Source: Elusimicrobiota bacterium (GTDB lineage Bacteria > Elusimicrobiota > Elusimicrobia > FEN-1173 > JAKLIF01). From it: a stretch of 64,000 nucleotides of DNA. The stretch lies in the NCBI GenBank assembly GCA_022709755.1, contig JAKLIF010000001.1, positions 444,661 to 508,660 of the forward strand, given 5' to 3'. Under the pieces are notes generated by a model, which saw only the letters and a program-made list of their open reading frames with translations, searched no databases and was not told the DNA's origin. This document shows positions 17,660-26,701 of this stretch, one piece after another (position 1 is the first letter of the stretch; every line of letters begins with the position of its first letter). A program made the position numbers and the translations under genes.

Positions 17660-18327
17660 TCGGACTGAAGGGCTTTCTCCAAGATGACGCGGGCCACCTG
17701 GTCCAAAGTGAGCCGGGTGGAATCCACCACGATCGCGTCGTCGGCGACGCGCAGCGGGGAGATCCCGCGGGTGCGGTCCTTGAAATCCCTCTTCCGGATG
17801 GCCTCCGCGATGGCGCGCAGGCTGACCCGTTCGTTCTTGGCGCGGAGTTCGCGGTAACGGCGGCGCGCCCGTTCCATGGGGGACGCGTCCAGATAGAATT
17901 TCAGGTCCGCGTTCGGAAAAACGGCGGTGCCGATGTCTCTCCCTTCCATCACCACTCCCCCCCGACGGCCCATCTGGCGCTGGAGGTCGCGAAGCACCCG
18001 GCGCACACCCTGCACGGCGGCCAGCGTGTTGGTCATGCTGGTCACCTGCTGGGAACGGATCATCGCAGTGACGTCCTTCCCGTCGGCCAGAACATGGAAA
18101 ACGCCGTTCTTGGGCCGGAAGGTGAGCCGCGTCTTCCGGGCCAGGCGCGTGAGGTCGTCCGGTTTCTGAAAAGAGGTCCCGGTCTCGAGGGCCTTCCAGG
18201 TGAGGGCGCGGTACATGGCGCCCGTGTCGATATAGATGTATTTCAGTTCGGTCGCCACGATCTTGGCGATGGTCGATTTCCCGGCGCCGGCCGGACCGTC
18301 GATGGCGATGACGAGTTTTTTCTTCAT
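17656..18327 (-). CDS. cmk: Cytidylate kinase
   Basis: Cmk phosphorylates CMP and dCMP with ATP. The 223-residue product has the P-loop AIDGPAGAGKST at residues 7-18; IYIDTGAMYRALTWKAL (nucleotide-binding region); the insertion characteristic of bacterial Cmk; EGRDIGTAVFPNADLKFYLDA; and the lid region RARRRYRELRAKNE. Length and motif order are normal. Its ATG overlaps the aroA stop by 4 bp, and plsC follows with a 4-bp overlap. An aroA-cmk junction is widespread in bacteria. Confidence 0.95.
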   Translation of the reverse strand: MKKKLVIAIDGPAGAGKSTIAKIVATELKYIYIDTGAMYRALTWKALETGTSFQKPDDLTRLARKTRLTFRPKNGVFHVLADGKDVTAMIRSQQVTSMTNTLAAVQGVRRVLRDLQRQMGRRGGVVMEGRDIGTAVFPNADLKFYLDASPMERARRRYRELRAKNERVSLRAIAEAIRKRDFKDRTRGISPLRVADDAIVVDSTRLTLDQVARVILEKALQSE

Positions 18328-19634
18328 ACGACGCGGTTCCTCAATTTTTCAAGATCGTCCCAAAAGGTCGGGAAGGAAATATCCACACAATCGGCGTTCT
18401 GGATGACGGTCTCGCCCCGGGCGATCAATCCCGCCACGGCCAACGACATGGCCATCCGGTGGTCTTCGAACGAGTTCACGGTCGCCCCGATCAACGGGGT
18501 CGGCCCCTCGATCACCAGACCGTCCGGCCTTTCCTCGATGTGCGCGCCCATCTTCCTCAATTCCGTCGTGCAATGGGCCAACCGGTCCGATTCCTTGACG
18601 CGCAGTTCCTGGGCCCCGCGGATCTCCGTGATCCCTTCCGCCTGGGTCGCCGCCACGGCGATGATCGGGATCTCGTCGATCAGGCGTGGCATGATCTCCG
18701 GTTCGATCTTCACGGATTTCAAAGGGCTGTGTGTCACCAGAAGGTCCGCGATCGGTTCCCCGCCGATGACGCGCTGATCGTTCCTCTTGATGAGGACGCC
18801 CATCTGTTGCATCACCTCGAGAAGGCCGTCCCGCGTGGGATTCACCCCGACGTTCCTCAAGAGGACTTCCGAGCCCGGCAACAGGAGGCTGGCGACGATG
18901 AAGAAGGCGGCGCTGGACAGGTCGCTGGGCACCACCCATTCCCGGGGTTGAAGGGATTGACCTCCCCGGATGCCGACGCGCGTGCCCTGGATGTCCAGTT
19001 GGATCCCGGCGGCGCTCATCATGCGTTCGGTATGGTCCCGTGACTGATAGGGTTCCTCGACCACCGTCACTCCGTCGGCGTAGAGTCCCGCCAGGAGGAC
19101 GCAGGATTTCACCTGGGCGCTGGCCACCGGCGTCTTCCATTCCATCGCATCCAGGGGCCTTTTCCCCTGGATGACCAGCGGCGCAAACTTGTTGTCCTGG
19201 GCGCGCACTTGGGCGCCCATCTGGCGGACAGGCAACACCACGCGGTCCATCGGACGGCGCGACAAGCTGGCGTCGCCCATCAAGGTAACTTCGAACGGCT
19301 GACCCGACAAGACGCCCGTCAACAAGCGCATGGTCGTGCCGGAGTTCCCGCAATAAACCGATTCGGCCGGGCGTTCCAGCCCGTTCATGCCCTTGCCGAG
19401 GATGATCCAATCTCCCCGACGGTCGGTCTCCATGCTGACACCCAGCGAGCGGAACGCCTCGGCGGTCCGTTCGCAGTCGTCGGCGATCAACGGTCGGACC
19501 ACGCGGGACGGCCCGGAGGCCAGGGACGCGAAGATGACGGCCCGGTGCGTGATCGATTTATCCGGCGGGGGGATCAGTTCCCCTTTCAGGTTCCCGGCCG
19601 GATGGATGATTCGTGATGTGGTCGTGACAGTCAT
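18324..19634 (-). CDS. aroA: 3-phosphoshikimate 1-carboxyvinyltransferase (EPSP synthase)
   Basis: This shikimate-pathway enzyme joins phosphoenolpyruvate and shikimate 3-phosphate. The 436-residue protein has the N-terminal substrate loop PPDKSITHRAVIFASLA; the PEP-binding signature YCGNSGTTMRLLTGVLSGQ; and the C-terminal block LRVKESDRLAHCTTELRKMGA, followed by FEDHRMAMSLAVAG. The GNSGTTMR loop with Gly-Asn-Ser-Gly-Thr-Thr is the standard form. It stops 4 bp inside cmk and starts 1 bp after tyrA ends, within the aromatic amino acid block of the operon. Confidence 0.95.
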   Translation of the reverse strand: MTVTTTSRIIHPAGNLKGELIPPPDKSITHRAVIFASLASGPSRVVRPLIADDCERTAEAFRSLGVSMETDRRGDWIILGKGMNGLERPAESVYCGNSGTTMRLLTGVLSGQPFEVTLMGDASLSRRPMDRVVLPVRQMGAQVRAQDNKFAPLVIQGKRPLDAMEWKTPVASAQVKSCVLLAGLYADGVTVVEEPYQSRDHTERMMSAAGIQLDIQGTRVGIRGGQSLQPREWVVPSDLSSAAFFIVASLLLPGSEVLLRNVGVNPTRDGLLEVMQQMGVLIKRNDQRVIGGEPIADLLVTHSPLKSVKIEPEIMPRLIDEIPIIAVAATQAEGITEIRGAQELRVKESDRLAHCTTELRKMGAHIEERPDGLVIEGPTPLIGATVNSFEDHRMAMSLAVAGLIARGETVIQNADCVDISFPTFWDDLEKLRNRVV

Positions 19635-19635
19635 A

Positions 19636-20478
19636 TCAGTGGGATCGGCCCAGCCGCCGGCGCGCGTGTTGCGCCCGGGACAATTCAGAGACGGGCCATC
19701 CTTTCCTTTCCAGATCGGTCATGACGGAGCGGAACAGACGCGACGCGTTCATGACTTCTTTTTTATTCATCCGAAAAATGGCGTTCCATTGCCGCGGGTC
19801 CGCTTCGGCGACGCGCGTCATGTCTTTAAAACTGCCGGCGGCCAAACTCCAAAAACGAGGATCCCCCCCGGACACGCGACGGGCCGTCAACATCAACGAA
19901 TGGGCGGCCAGATGCGGCAGATGGCTGATGAACGCGACCCATCGGTCATGGACTTCCGGGCGGAGGATCAAGGGCCGGGCTCCCACGCGCCGCCAAAATC
20001 GTTGTGCCTTCAAAACGGCTTTCTTCGGCGTCCGGCCCGTCGGAGTCAGGACGCAGACCGCGCCCCGGTACAGACCGGCTTTGGCGTGGGCCACGCCCGT
20101 CTTCTCGGAACCCGCCATGGGGTGTGTCCCCACGAAAGAAGCCACGACTTTCGCCGCCTTGAGCGAGATCTCCCCTTTGACGCTCCCGACGTCCATCACC
20201 AGACACTCCGGTTTCAACGCGGGGGCGATCCGACGGAGGAGCGGGAGGACGTCGTCCACCGGCGCGCAGAGGACGACGATGTCGGCTCCCCGGACCCCGG
20301 CGACGAGATCCGTCGTCCACTCATGGATGGCTCCGTGGAGACGGGCCTTTTTCAGACGGCCCGGATGACGACCGATCCCGATGAGGCGGCTCGACGAGTC
20401 CGCACGGCGCAGAGCCAGGCCGAGGGATCCCCCCATCAGCCCCACCCCGACGATCGCGATGCGTTCCGTCTTCCTCAC
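19636..20478 (-). CDS. tyrA: Prephenate dehydrogenase TyrA
   Basis: TyrA oxidatively decarboxylates prephenate (or arogenate) on the tyrosine branch. Starting at a GTG at 20478 gives 280 residues beginning VRKTERIAIVGVGLMGGS, with the Rossmann NAD-binding glycine motif right at the N-terminus. DIVVLCAPVDDVLPLL; VMDVGSVKGEI; the catalytic-site GTHPMAGSEKTGVAHA; and FISHLPHLAAHSL are family signatures. The same reading frame stays open upstream to 21225, but that part runs antisense-like through aroF and is not family sequence, so the GTG start is preferred. It lies between aroF (14 bp gap) and aroA. Confidence 0.92.
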   Translation of the reverse strand: MRKTERIAIVGVGLMGGSLGLALRRADSSSRLIGIGRHPGRLKKARLHGAIHEWTTDLVAGVRGADIVVLCAPVDDVLPLLRRIAPALKPECLVMDVGSVKGEISLKAAKVVASFVGTHPMAGSEKTGVAHAKAGLYRGAVCVLTPTGRTPKKAVLKAQRFWRRVGARPLILRPEVHDRWVAFISHLPHLAAHSLMLTARRVSGGDPRFWSLAAGSFKDMTRVAEADPRQWNAIFRMNKKEVMNASRLFRSVMTDLERKGWPVSELSRAQHARRRLGRSH

Positions 20479-20492
20479 CCTGTCTCCCGGTC

Positions 20493-21512
20493 TCAGAGGG
20501 TCCGCCCGAGCGCCTCGGCGATGGCCTTCAACTCTTTCATCAACTGAGCCATATGGACCGGCAACAGCGCCTGATGCGCGTCGGAGAGCGCCATCGCCGG
20601 ATTGGGATGGACCTCCACGATCACGCCGTCGGCCCCGGCGGCCAGACTGGCCCGAGTCATGGCGGGGATATAATCCCGCACTCCCACGCCGTGGGACGGG
20701 TCCACGAACACCGGCAGATGGGACAGGTGTTTCAACACGGGCACCGCGTTCAGGTCGAGGGTGAACCGCGTGGCCGTCTCGAAAGTGCGCAACCCGCGTT
20801 CGCAGAGGATGATGTTGTGGTTCCCCCGGGAGGCGATGTATTCGGCGGACATCAGCCATTCCTCGATGGTGGTGGCCATACCCCTTTTCAGCAGGACCGG
20901 TTTTTTGGAACCCCCCACTTCTTTCAGAAGTTCGAAATTCTGCGAGTTGCGGGCCCCGATCTGGAAGATGTCGGCGTATTTCTCGATGAGTTCCACATGC
21001 CGTGGATCCATGACTTCGGTGATGAAGGGAAGACCGGTCGCCTCGCGCGCCTCGGCCATATACCCGAGCGCCTTCTCGCCGTGTCCCTGGAAGGCGTACG
21101 GAGACGTGCGCGGTTTGAACGCTCCGCCGCGCAGCACCTTCACTCCCATCTTCTTCAACTCGCGCGCCACGTGCATGATGTTCTCCCGGGTATCGACGGA
21201 ACAAGGCCCGGCCATCACCACGCATTCCTTCCCGCCGATCTTGAAACCGCCCATATCGATGATCGTGTCTTCCTTTTTGAAGACGCGGCTGACCACTTTA
21301 TAGGGTTTGGAGATCGGAGTCACCACCTCCACGGCCTCCATCGTCTCGAAGACTTCCTTATGGGAGATGGCCTTGTTCCCTTCGCCGATCACACCGATGA
21401 CGACGTGCTCGGCCCCCTGGGACAGATGGGGAGTGAACCCCAGCTCCTTGATCTTTGCCAGGACCTGATCGACGTCTTTCTTCTTAACGCCCGTCTTGAG
21501 TGTGAGTATCAT
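20493..21512 (-). CDS. aroF: 3-deoxy-7-phosphoheptulonate synthase (DAHP synthase, AroA-beta type)
   Basis: This first committed enzyme of the shikimate pathway condenses erythrose 4-phosphate with phosphoenolpyruvate. The 339-residue protein has an N-terminal ferredoxin-like regulatory domain of about 75 residues ([20 protein letters not shown]...). The TIM barrel follows: [55 protein letters not shown]; and the metal-site [15 protein letters not shown]. This is the short class, like Thermotoga and Bacillus enzymes, in which the N-terminal domain mediates aromatic amino acid feedback. Its ATG overlaps the preceding aminotransferase stop by 4 bp. Confidence 0.94.
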   Translation of the reverse strand: MILTLKTGVKKKDVDQVLAKIKELGFTPHLSQGAEHVVIGVIGEGNKAISHKEVFETMEAVEVVTPISKPYKVVSRVFKKEDTIIDMGGFKIGGKECVVMAGPCSVDTRENIMHVARELKKMGVKVLRGGAFKPRTSPYAFQGHGEKALGYMAEAREATGLPFITEVMDPRHVELIEKYADIFQIGARNSQNFELLKEVGGSKKPVLLKRGMATTIEEWLMSAEYIASRGNHNIILCERGLRTFETATRFTLDLNAVPVLKHLSHLPVFVDPSHGVGVRDYIPAMTRASLAAGADGVIVEVHPNPAMALSDAHQALLPVHMAQLMKELKAIAEALGRTL

Positions 21513-22606
21513 GGTTTCGAGTAGACCCCTTTCAACGCTTTCAAGAACAAATCATTCTCCTCCGGCAGTCCGAGGGTCACTCGGATGTGTCGAGGAAGAC
21601 CATATTCATCCAGGGGGCGGACGATCACGCCTTCCCTGAGGAGCGCCTGGAATACCTCTTCTCCCCGTCGCGGCGACACGTCCAGGAGGAGGAAATTCCC
21701 GGCGGACGGGGTCCACTCGATCTTCATCGACTTCAGGACCTTCGCGACCCGGGCCTTCTCCTTCTCCACCAGTTTCACCGTCTTTCGCACGTGGGCGTCA
21801 TCGTCCAAAGCGGCTTCCGCCGCGGCCTGGGCCGCCGACGACACGTTGAAAGGAGGCCGGACGCGGTCCAACGTCTGAACGATGTCCGCAGGCGCCACGC
21901 CGTATCCGACGCGCAGCCCGGCCAGACCATAGATCTTCGAGAAGGTCCGGAGCGTGATCAGCCGGCGGCCCTTCCTGAAATAGTCGATGGAATCCGGGTA
22001 GTCCTTCCGGACGCGCGCGAACTCGAAATAGGCCTCGTCGATCACCGGGAGAACGGAATCCGGAAGCCGCCCGAGGAAATCTTCCACCTCGGAGGCGGTA
22101 TTATACGTTCCCGTCGGGTTGTTGGGGTTCGCCACGAAGACGAACTTGGTCCGAGGGGTGACGGCCGCCGCCAGAGCGGACAGATCATGAGTCAAATCCT
22201 TCATCGGGACGGAGACGACACGGCTCCCCATCAGTTGACCCGCCATGGCATAGCGGATGAAGGCGCACTCGGAAACGACGATGTCGTCCGCCGGGCGCAG
22301 GTAGGTCTTGCCGAGCAACTCGATCAGTTCGTCCGACCCCGCTCCCAGGATGACCTCTCCGGTCTTGACCCCCAGACGACGGCTCAAGACCTCTCTCAGT
22401 CGCGTGCTGTTCCCGTCGGGATACAGGTGCATCTTGGAGGAGGCGCGGCTCAGAGCCGACTGCGCCTTGGGGGACGGACCCAAGGCGTTCTCGTTGGACG
22501 CCAGTTTCACGACCCGTTTCAGTCCCAATTCCCGTTTGACCTGGTCGATGGACTTCCCGGGCCGGTAGGGTTCGAAATGCTCTATCTCTTTTCTCGGTTC
22601 AAACAT
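21509..22606 (-). CDS. hisC: Histidinol-phosphate / aromatic aminotransferase (HisC family)
   Basis: This PLP-dependent fold-type I aminotransferase has 365 residues from the ATG at 22606 ([17 protein letters not shown]). Family features are [15 protein letters not shown]; the substrate region [42 protein letters not shown]; and the PLP lysine in [18 protein letters not shown]. HisC enzymes make histidinol phosphate. No other his gene is present here and the gene sits between pheA and aroF, so it may instead (or also) transaminate phenylpyruvate and hydroxyphenylpyruvate, a known dual use in this family. A frame extension of 45 residues upstream is antisense-type sequence and was excluded. 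Confidence 0.9.
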   Translation of the reverse strand: MFEPRKEIEHFEPYRPGKSIDQVKRELGLKRVVKLASNENALGPSPKAQSALSRASSKMHLYPDGNSTRLREVLSRRLGVKTGEVILGAGSDELIELLGKTYLRPADDIVVSECAFIRYAMAGQLMGSRVVSVPMKDLTHDLSALAAAVTPRTKFVFVANPNNPTGTYNTASEVEDFLGRLPDSVLPVIDEAYFEFARVRKDYPDSIDYFRKGRRLITLRTFSKIYGLAGLRVGYGVAPADIVQTLDRVRPPFNVSSAAQAAAEAALDDDAHVRKTVKLVEKEKARVAKVLKSMKIEWTPSAGNFLLLDVSPRRGEEVFQALLREGVIVRPLDEYGLPRHIRVTLGLPEENDLFLKALKGVYSKP

Positions 22607-22611
22607 CCGTC

Positions 22612-23691
22612 TCAATCCCCTCTCGGATAACTTCCCAAAACCTTCAGGAAAACGCAGTTCGTCTCCAGCTTCTCGATGGCCTTCTTGACCTTGGGATCGG
22701 CGATGTGTCCCAGGAGGTCGATGAAGAACACATATTCCCACGCCCGCTTCTTGGTGGGACGCGATTCGATCTTCGTCAGGTTCAATCCGGACTCCTTGAA
22801 CGGGATCAGCATGTCATGCAAGGCGCCGATCCGGTCCTTGATGGAGAACAGGATTGAGGTCTTGTCCTTTCCGGAAGGATCCGCCATTTTCTTCCCGATG
22901 ATCAGGAACCGCGTGGCGTTGTTGGTGGAATCCTCGATCCGGTCCGCCAGGATGGTCAGGTGATAGATCTCCGCGGCCAAGGGACTGGCGATGGCGGCGG
23001 CGGTGGCGTCCAGGGCGGCCTGAGCCGCGGCGTCCGCCGTGGACGCCGCATCGTGGATGCGAACCGACGGCAGATGCGCCTCGAGCCAGCGGCGGCATTG
23101 AGCCAGGGCGTGAGGGAACGAATAGAGGGACCGGATCTTCTTGAGGTCTTCCTGGGACGCCATCAGACACTGGGAGATGGGTTCTTCCCTCTCGGCGCAG
23201 ATGAGCAGGTCAGATCCCATGAACATGTCCAAGGTGTGGTTCACAACGCCCTCCGTCGAGTTCTCGATCGGGACCACGCCGTAATCCGCCCGCTCCTTAG
23301 AGACGTCGTCGAACACGTCGGCGATGGATTTGGCCGGGATGTATTCCGCCGACTTCCCGAAATGTTTGATGGCCGCCTGATGGGTGAAGGTGGCTTCCGG
23401 ACCGAAATAGGATATGGTCAGTTTCTTCTGCAGGGAACGGCAGTGGTTGATGACGGTGTAGAAGATGTCCTCGACGGAGTCCGCGGTCAGCGGCCCCGGA
23501 TTGGACGCGGCCAGCCGTTCCAGGATGGCCGACTCCCGGTTGGACGCGTAGATCTGTTCGTTCTGTTTGGCCTTAATCTCGCCGATCTTCTTCGCCACCG
23601 ACGCCCGTTCATTCAACAAGCGGAGGAGTTGGTCGTCCACCTTGTCCACCTGCTGCCTCAACCCATCCAATCGATCATCCTTTTTTTTCAT
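22612..23691 (-). CDS. pheA: Bifunctional chorismate mutase / prephenate dehydratase (P-protein)
   Basis: PheA carries two steps to phenylpyruvate. The 359-residue protein opens with an AroQ-type chorismate mutase domain (about residues 1-90: LDGLRQQVDKVDDQLLRLLNERASVAKKIGEIK). The prephenate dehydratase domain starts at ISYFGPEATFTHQAA. NSTEGVVNHTLDMF and the catalytic threonine region NNATRFLIIGKK follow. A C-terminal ACT domain for phenylalanine feedback (TSILFSIKDRIGALHDMLIPF, then the LTKIESRPTKKRAWEYVFFID block) closes the protein. This three-domain order is the usual one. It overlaps pgeF by 17 bp upstream. Confidence 0.95.
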   Translation of the reverse strand: MKKKDDRLDGLRQQVDKVDDQLLRLLNERASVAKKIGEIKAKQNEQIYASNRESAILERLAASNPGPLTADSVEDIFYTVINHCRSLQKKLTISYFGPEATFTHQAAIKHFGKSAEYIPAKSIADVFDDVSKERADYGVVPIENSTEGVVNHTLDMFMGSDLLICAEREEPISQCLMASQEDLKKIRSLYSFPHALAQCRRWLEAHLPSVRIHDAASTADAAAQAALDATAAAIASPLAAEIYHLTILADRIEDSTNNATRFLIIGKKMADPSGKDKTSILFSIKDRIGALHDMLIPFKESGLNLTKIESRPTKKRAWEYVFFIDLLGHIADPKVKKAIEKLETNCVFLKVLGSYPRGD

Positions 23692-24430
23692 GGCCGATTC
23701 CTTTCATGATCAACGCGCACATCCGTTTCCGCGTCTTGTCCCGTCTGTAAGAGTGAAACCGCCGGTCGTGCACCGTGCAGAAGGGCGCGACGCAAAAATT
23801 CTTGGGCAAAACTCCGCATCCCATCGCCTGGCTCCGGAGGACGGCCGACAGATCCAACCGGAAAGACCCGGGCCGGTCCGCCAGGGCCCGGAGCGCAAAG
23901 GGATATTTTCCGAACGCGCGGGCGGTATCTTCCCGCACTTCATAACAGCAGGAACGCGCGTGGGGGCCCAGCGACACGAACACGCGTCGGATCTTCGTCC
24001 CGAACTGCCGGGCCATCCGCCGCAAGGCATTCGGCAGAATGCCTCCCACCGTCCCCCGCCAGCCGGCATGCAACAGACCGACGACCGAATGGTCCGGATC
24101 GACCACGTAGACCGGCACGCAATCGGCCGACATGATCGTGAGCGCGGTCCCGGGATCCCGCGTCAGATAACCGTCCGTCTCTCCGAAGATCCGGACTCCC
24201 GGCGCGTAGCGGACCGTTTCCACGCCGGTCCCGTGCACGCGGTCCCCTCCCACGACGGAAAAGGGGACATCGGATCGTTGGCCGCGCCGAACCTGAAAAC
24301 CCCTGAAAAACCCGTGAAAATCGCGGGCATCGGCCATGTCTCCCTGTCCGCCGGACGTGAAACAGTGTTCCACACCCGGCCAACGGTCGAAACAATCGTC
24401 ACGGAACCCGGCGCCAGCTTTTCTCCACAT
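23675..24430 (-). CDS. pgeF: YfiH/PgeF family polyphenol oxidase-like (purine nucleoside phosphorylase) protein
   Basis: This is a 251-residue member of the YfiH (DUF152, laccase-domain) family. Members have been reported as purine nucleoside phosphorylase/deaminases and as peptidoglycan-editing factors. Zinc-site signatures are visible: TIMSADCVPVYVVD; VVGLLHAGWRGTVGGIL (His); and GPHARSCCYEV (Cys). The late block VAPFCTVHDRRFHSYRRDK also matches. Position between pilT and pheA, in an operon starting with murCB-ddl-fts genes, fits the widespread yfiH linkage with division genes. The physiological substrate is not decided by sequence. Confidence 0.88.
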   Translation of the reverse strand: MWRKAGAGFRDDCFDRWPGVEHCFTSGGQGDMADARDFHGFFRGFQVRRGQRSDVPFSVVGGDRVHGTGVETVRYAPGVRIFGETDGYLTRDPGTALTIMSADCVPVYVVDPDHSVVGLLHAGWRGTVGGILPNALRRMARQFGTKIRRVFVSLGPHARSCCYEVREDTARAFGKYPFALRALADRPGSFRLDLSAVLRSQAMGCGVLPKNFCVAPFCTVHDRRFHSYRRDKTRKRMCALIMKGIGHEKKG

Positions 24431-24439
24431 CGCGGCGGC

Positions 24440-25552
24440 TCAGGAGGGCACGTAGAACTTATTCGCGTCTCCGCCGGACTCGATCCCCCGCAAGGCCAGT
24501 AATATCTCCTCGGGATTCGACGCGGCGGCCTGGGCCTCTTCCAGCGAGATCTTGCTCTCGTTGTGCAATTTCAGAAGGGCCTGGTTGAACGTCTGCATGC
24601 CGTAAAATTGTCCCTGCTTCATGGCCGGCCCGATGTCCGTCATATTGTTCTCCTGGATCGCCTTCCGGATGAGCGGGGTGGCCACCAACACCTCCACCGC
24701 CGGCACCCGGGCCGATCCATCGGCTCGGCGGATCAACCGCTGAGACACGATCCCCTGGAGCGTATCGGCCAACTGAAACCGGATCTGTTCCTGCTGATGC
24801 GGCGGAAAGAGGTCCACGACGCGGCTGACGGACTGGATCGTGTCGGTGGTGTGCAGCGTCGAGAGCACCAGGTGGCCCGTCTGGGCGGCCGTCAGGGCGG
24901 CAGCCACCGTCTCCAGGTCCCGCATCTCGCCGACGAGGATCACGTCCGGATCCTGCCGCACGACGTGTTTGAGCGCCTCGGCATAGGTCAGCGTGTCCTG
25001 TCCCAGCTCCCGCTGGCTCACGATGGCTTTCTTGTCCGCATGCAAAAATTCGATGGGGTCCTCGATTGTCACGATGTGGCACGACCGGGCCGCGTTGATG
25101 GCATCCACCATGGAGGCCAGCGTGGTGGACTTCCCGCTGCCGGTCGTCCCCGTCACCAGGATCAATCCCCGGCGCGACTCGGCCAGTTTCCGAACCACCG
25201 GCGGAAGCTGGAGGTCCTCCACCGTCGGGATGTCGGCCGGCACGGCTCGCACGGCGATATCGAGGAGACCTCTCTGCTGATAGATGTTCACTCTGAAACG
25301 CCCGAACTCGGGCACGCTGAACGCCAGATCCACCTCGAGCCGCTCGCTGAAAATCTTCTTCTGCCGGTCGTTCATCAACGAAGAAACAAGGTCTTGAACC
25401 TCCTGGGACGTCATCCGGACTCCGGAGCGGCTCTGATCCAACTGTCCCAATATCCTCAAGCGCGGCCGTCCCTCCGAACGGATGTGCAGGTCCGACGCTC
25501 TCCGTTCGATGACTTCCTTCAATAGCCCGATGAAGACGGGGGAATGTTCCAT
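24440..25552 (-). CDS. pilT: Type IV pilus retraction ATPase PilT
   Basis: PilT powers depolymerisation of type IV pili and twitching motility. The 370-residue hexameric ATPase has an N-terminal PAS-like domain (SDLHIRSEGRPRLRILG); Walker A GTTGSGKSTT; the Asp box TIEDPIEF; Walker B DVILVGEMRD with the conserved Glu; the His box TGHLVLSTLHTTDTI; and FYGMQTFNQALLKL near the C-terminus, close to the usual PilT signature. It lies 1 bp after ftsZ. No pilin, pilB, pilC or secretin gene is in the window, so the rest of the pilus system must be elsewhere. Confidence 0.93.
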   Translation of the reverse strand: MEHSPVFIGLLKEVIERRASDLHIRSEGRPRLRILGQLDQSRSGVRMTSQEVQDLVSSLMNDRQKKIFSERLEVDLAFSVPEFGRFRVNIYQQRGLLDIAVRAVPADIPTVEDLQLPPVVRKLAESRRGLILVTGTTGSGKSTTLASMVDAINAARSCHIVTIEDPIEFLHADKKAIVSQRELGQDTLTYAEALKHVVRQDPDVILVGEMRDLETVAAALTAAQTGHLVLSTLHTTDTIQSVSRVVDLFPPHQQEQIRFQLADTLQGIVSQRLIRRADGSARVPAVEVLVATPLIRKAIQENNMTDIGPAMKQGQFYGMQTFNQALLKLHNESKISLEEAQAAASNPEEILLALRGIESGGDANKFYVPS

Positions 25553-25553
25553 G

Positions 25554-26675
25554 TCAATGCAACTTCTCGCACTTCCGGCGCAGGTAGGCCGGGCGGAGAA
25601 GTTCCGTTCCGGTGGAGGGAGTCACCGGGCGCGGACCCTTGGCGGGTTCCCCTTCCGGGCCGTCGACGGGACGGAGGAGCCGACGGCGCGTCTGGGACGC
25701 GCGGACCGGCGGAAACCCCGTAGCGATCACGCGGATCTGAACGCAATCGTCCAGAGAATCGTCGACCACATGCCCGTAGAAAACGTGCGCATCGGGACTG
25801 ATGGAGTTCCGGATGTAATCCATCGCCTCCCGCACTTCAAAAAGGGTGACGTCCTTGTTCCCCATGATGTTGATGAGGACCCCCTTGGCCCCGTCGATCG
25901 AAACGTTCTCGAGCAACGGGGAATGGATGGCCTGTTTGGCCGCGATGAGGGCCCGGTCTTTTCCGCGCCCCTCGCCCATGCCCATGAGCGCCTCGCCGGA
26001 TCCCAGCATGATGCTCCGCACGTCGGCGAAATCCACGTTGACCATGCCCGGACGGGTGATGACGTCGGTGATGGCTTGAACGGCCTGGCGCAACACGTCG
26101 TCGGCCTTCCGGAACGCCGCCAGGATGTTCGTCTTTTCGTCGATCACATCGTAGAGCCGTTCGTTGGGGATGGACAACAGCGTGTCCGCGTATTTACGGA
26201 GTTCGGCAATGCCCGCATCAGCTTGATTCCGGCGGACGGGCCCTTCAAACTCGAACGGGCGGGTGACGACGGCGACGATCAGCGGAGCGGGGTTCAACTC
26301 GCGGGCGATCTGAGCCACGTATGGAGCGCTGCCGGTCCCCGTGCCGCCTCCCATGCCGGCCGTAACGAAGACCATGTCCGCTCCGACCAGAACCTCCCGG
26401 ATCCGGTCACGGCTCTCTTCGGCGGCCTGTCTTCCGACGGCGGGATTCCCGCCGACTCCCAGTCCCCTCGTCAACCGCTCCCCCAATTGGAGTTTGACGG
26501 GCGCCTTGTTTTTTCGAAGCACCTGGGAATCCGTGTTGGCCACGATGAACTCCACGTGGGACACGCCCGCCTCGATCATCCGGTCGACGGCGTTTCCCCC
26601 GCCGCCGCCCAGTCCGACGATGCGGATGACCGCCGGCTGATCCGTCAACTCTTCCGTGAACTTGATTCGAACCAT
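25554..26675 (-). CDS. ftsZ: Cell division protein FtsZ
   Basis: FtsZ is the tubulin-like GTPase that forms the division ring at mid-cell. From the ATG at 26675 it has 373 residues. Visible are [16 protein letters not shown] (N-terminal nucleotide site); the tubulin signature [12 protein letters not shown]; and the T7 loop region [11 protein letters not shown]. After a short linker the C-terminal tail contains RPAYLRRK, which resembles the conserved peptide that binds FtsA. The C-terminal linker is short. The gene is 26 bp after ftsA. A frame extension of 35 residues upstream was rejected because the family begins at the chosen Met. Confidence 0.94.
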   Translation of the reverse strand: MVRIKFTEELTDQPAVIRIVGLGGGGGNAVDRMIEAGVSHVEFIVANTDSQVLRKNKAPVKLQLGERLTRGLGVGGNPAVGRQAAEESRDRIREVLVGADMVFVTAGMGGGTGTGSAPYVAQIARELNPAPLIVAVVTRPFEFEGPVRRNQADAGIAELRKYADTLLSIPNERLYDVIDEKTNILAAFRKADDVLRQAVQAITDVITRPGMVNVDFADVRSIMLGSGEALMGMGEGRGKDRALIAAKQAIHSPLLENVSIDGAKGVLINIMGNKDVTLFEVREAMDYIRNSISPDAHVFYGHVVDDSLDDCVQIRVIATGFPPVRASQTRRRLLRPVDGPEGEPAKGPRPVTPSTGTELLRPAYLRRKCEKLH

Positions 26676-26701
26676 ACGTTGTTTTATCCTCGATGAAATG
26701 A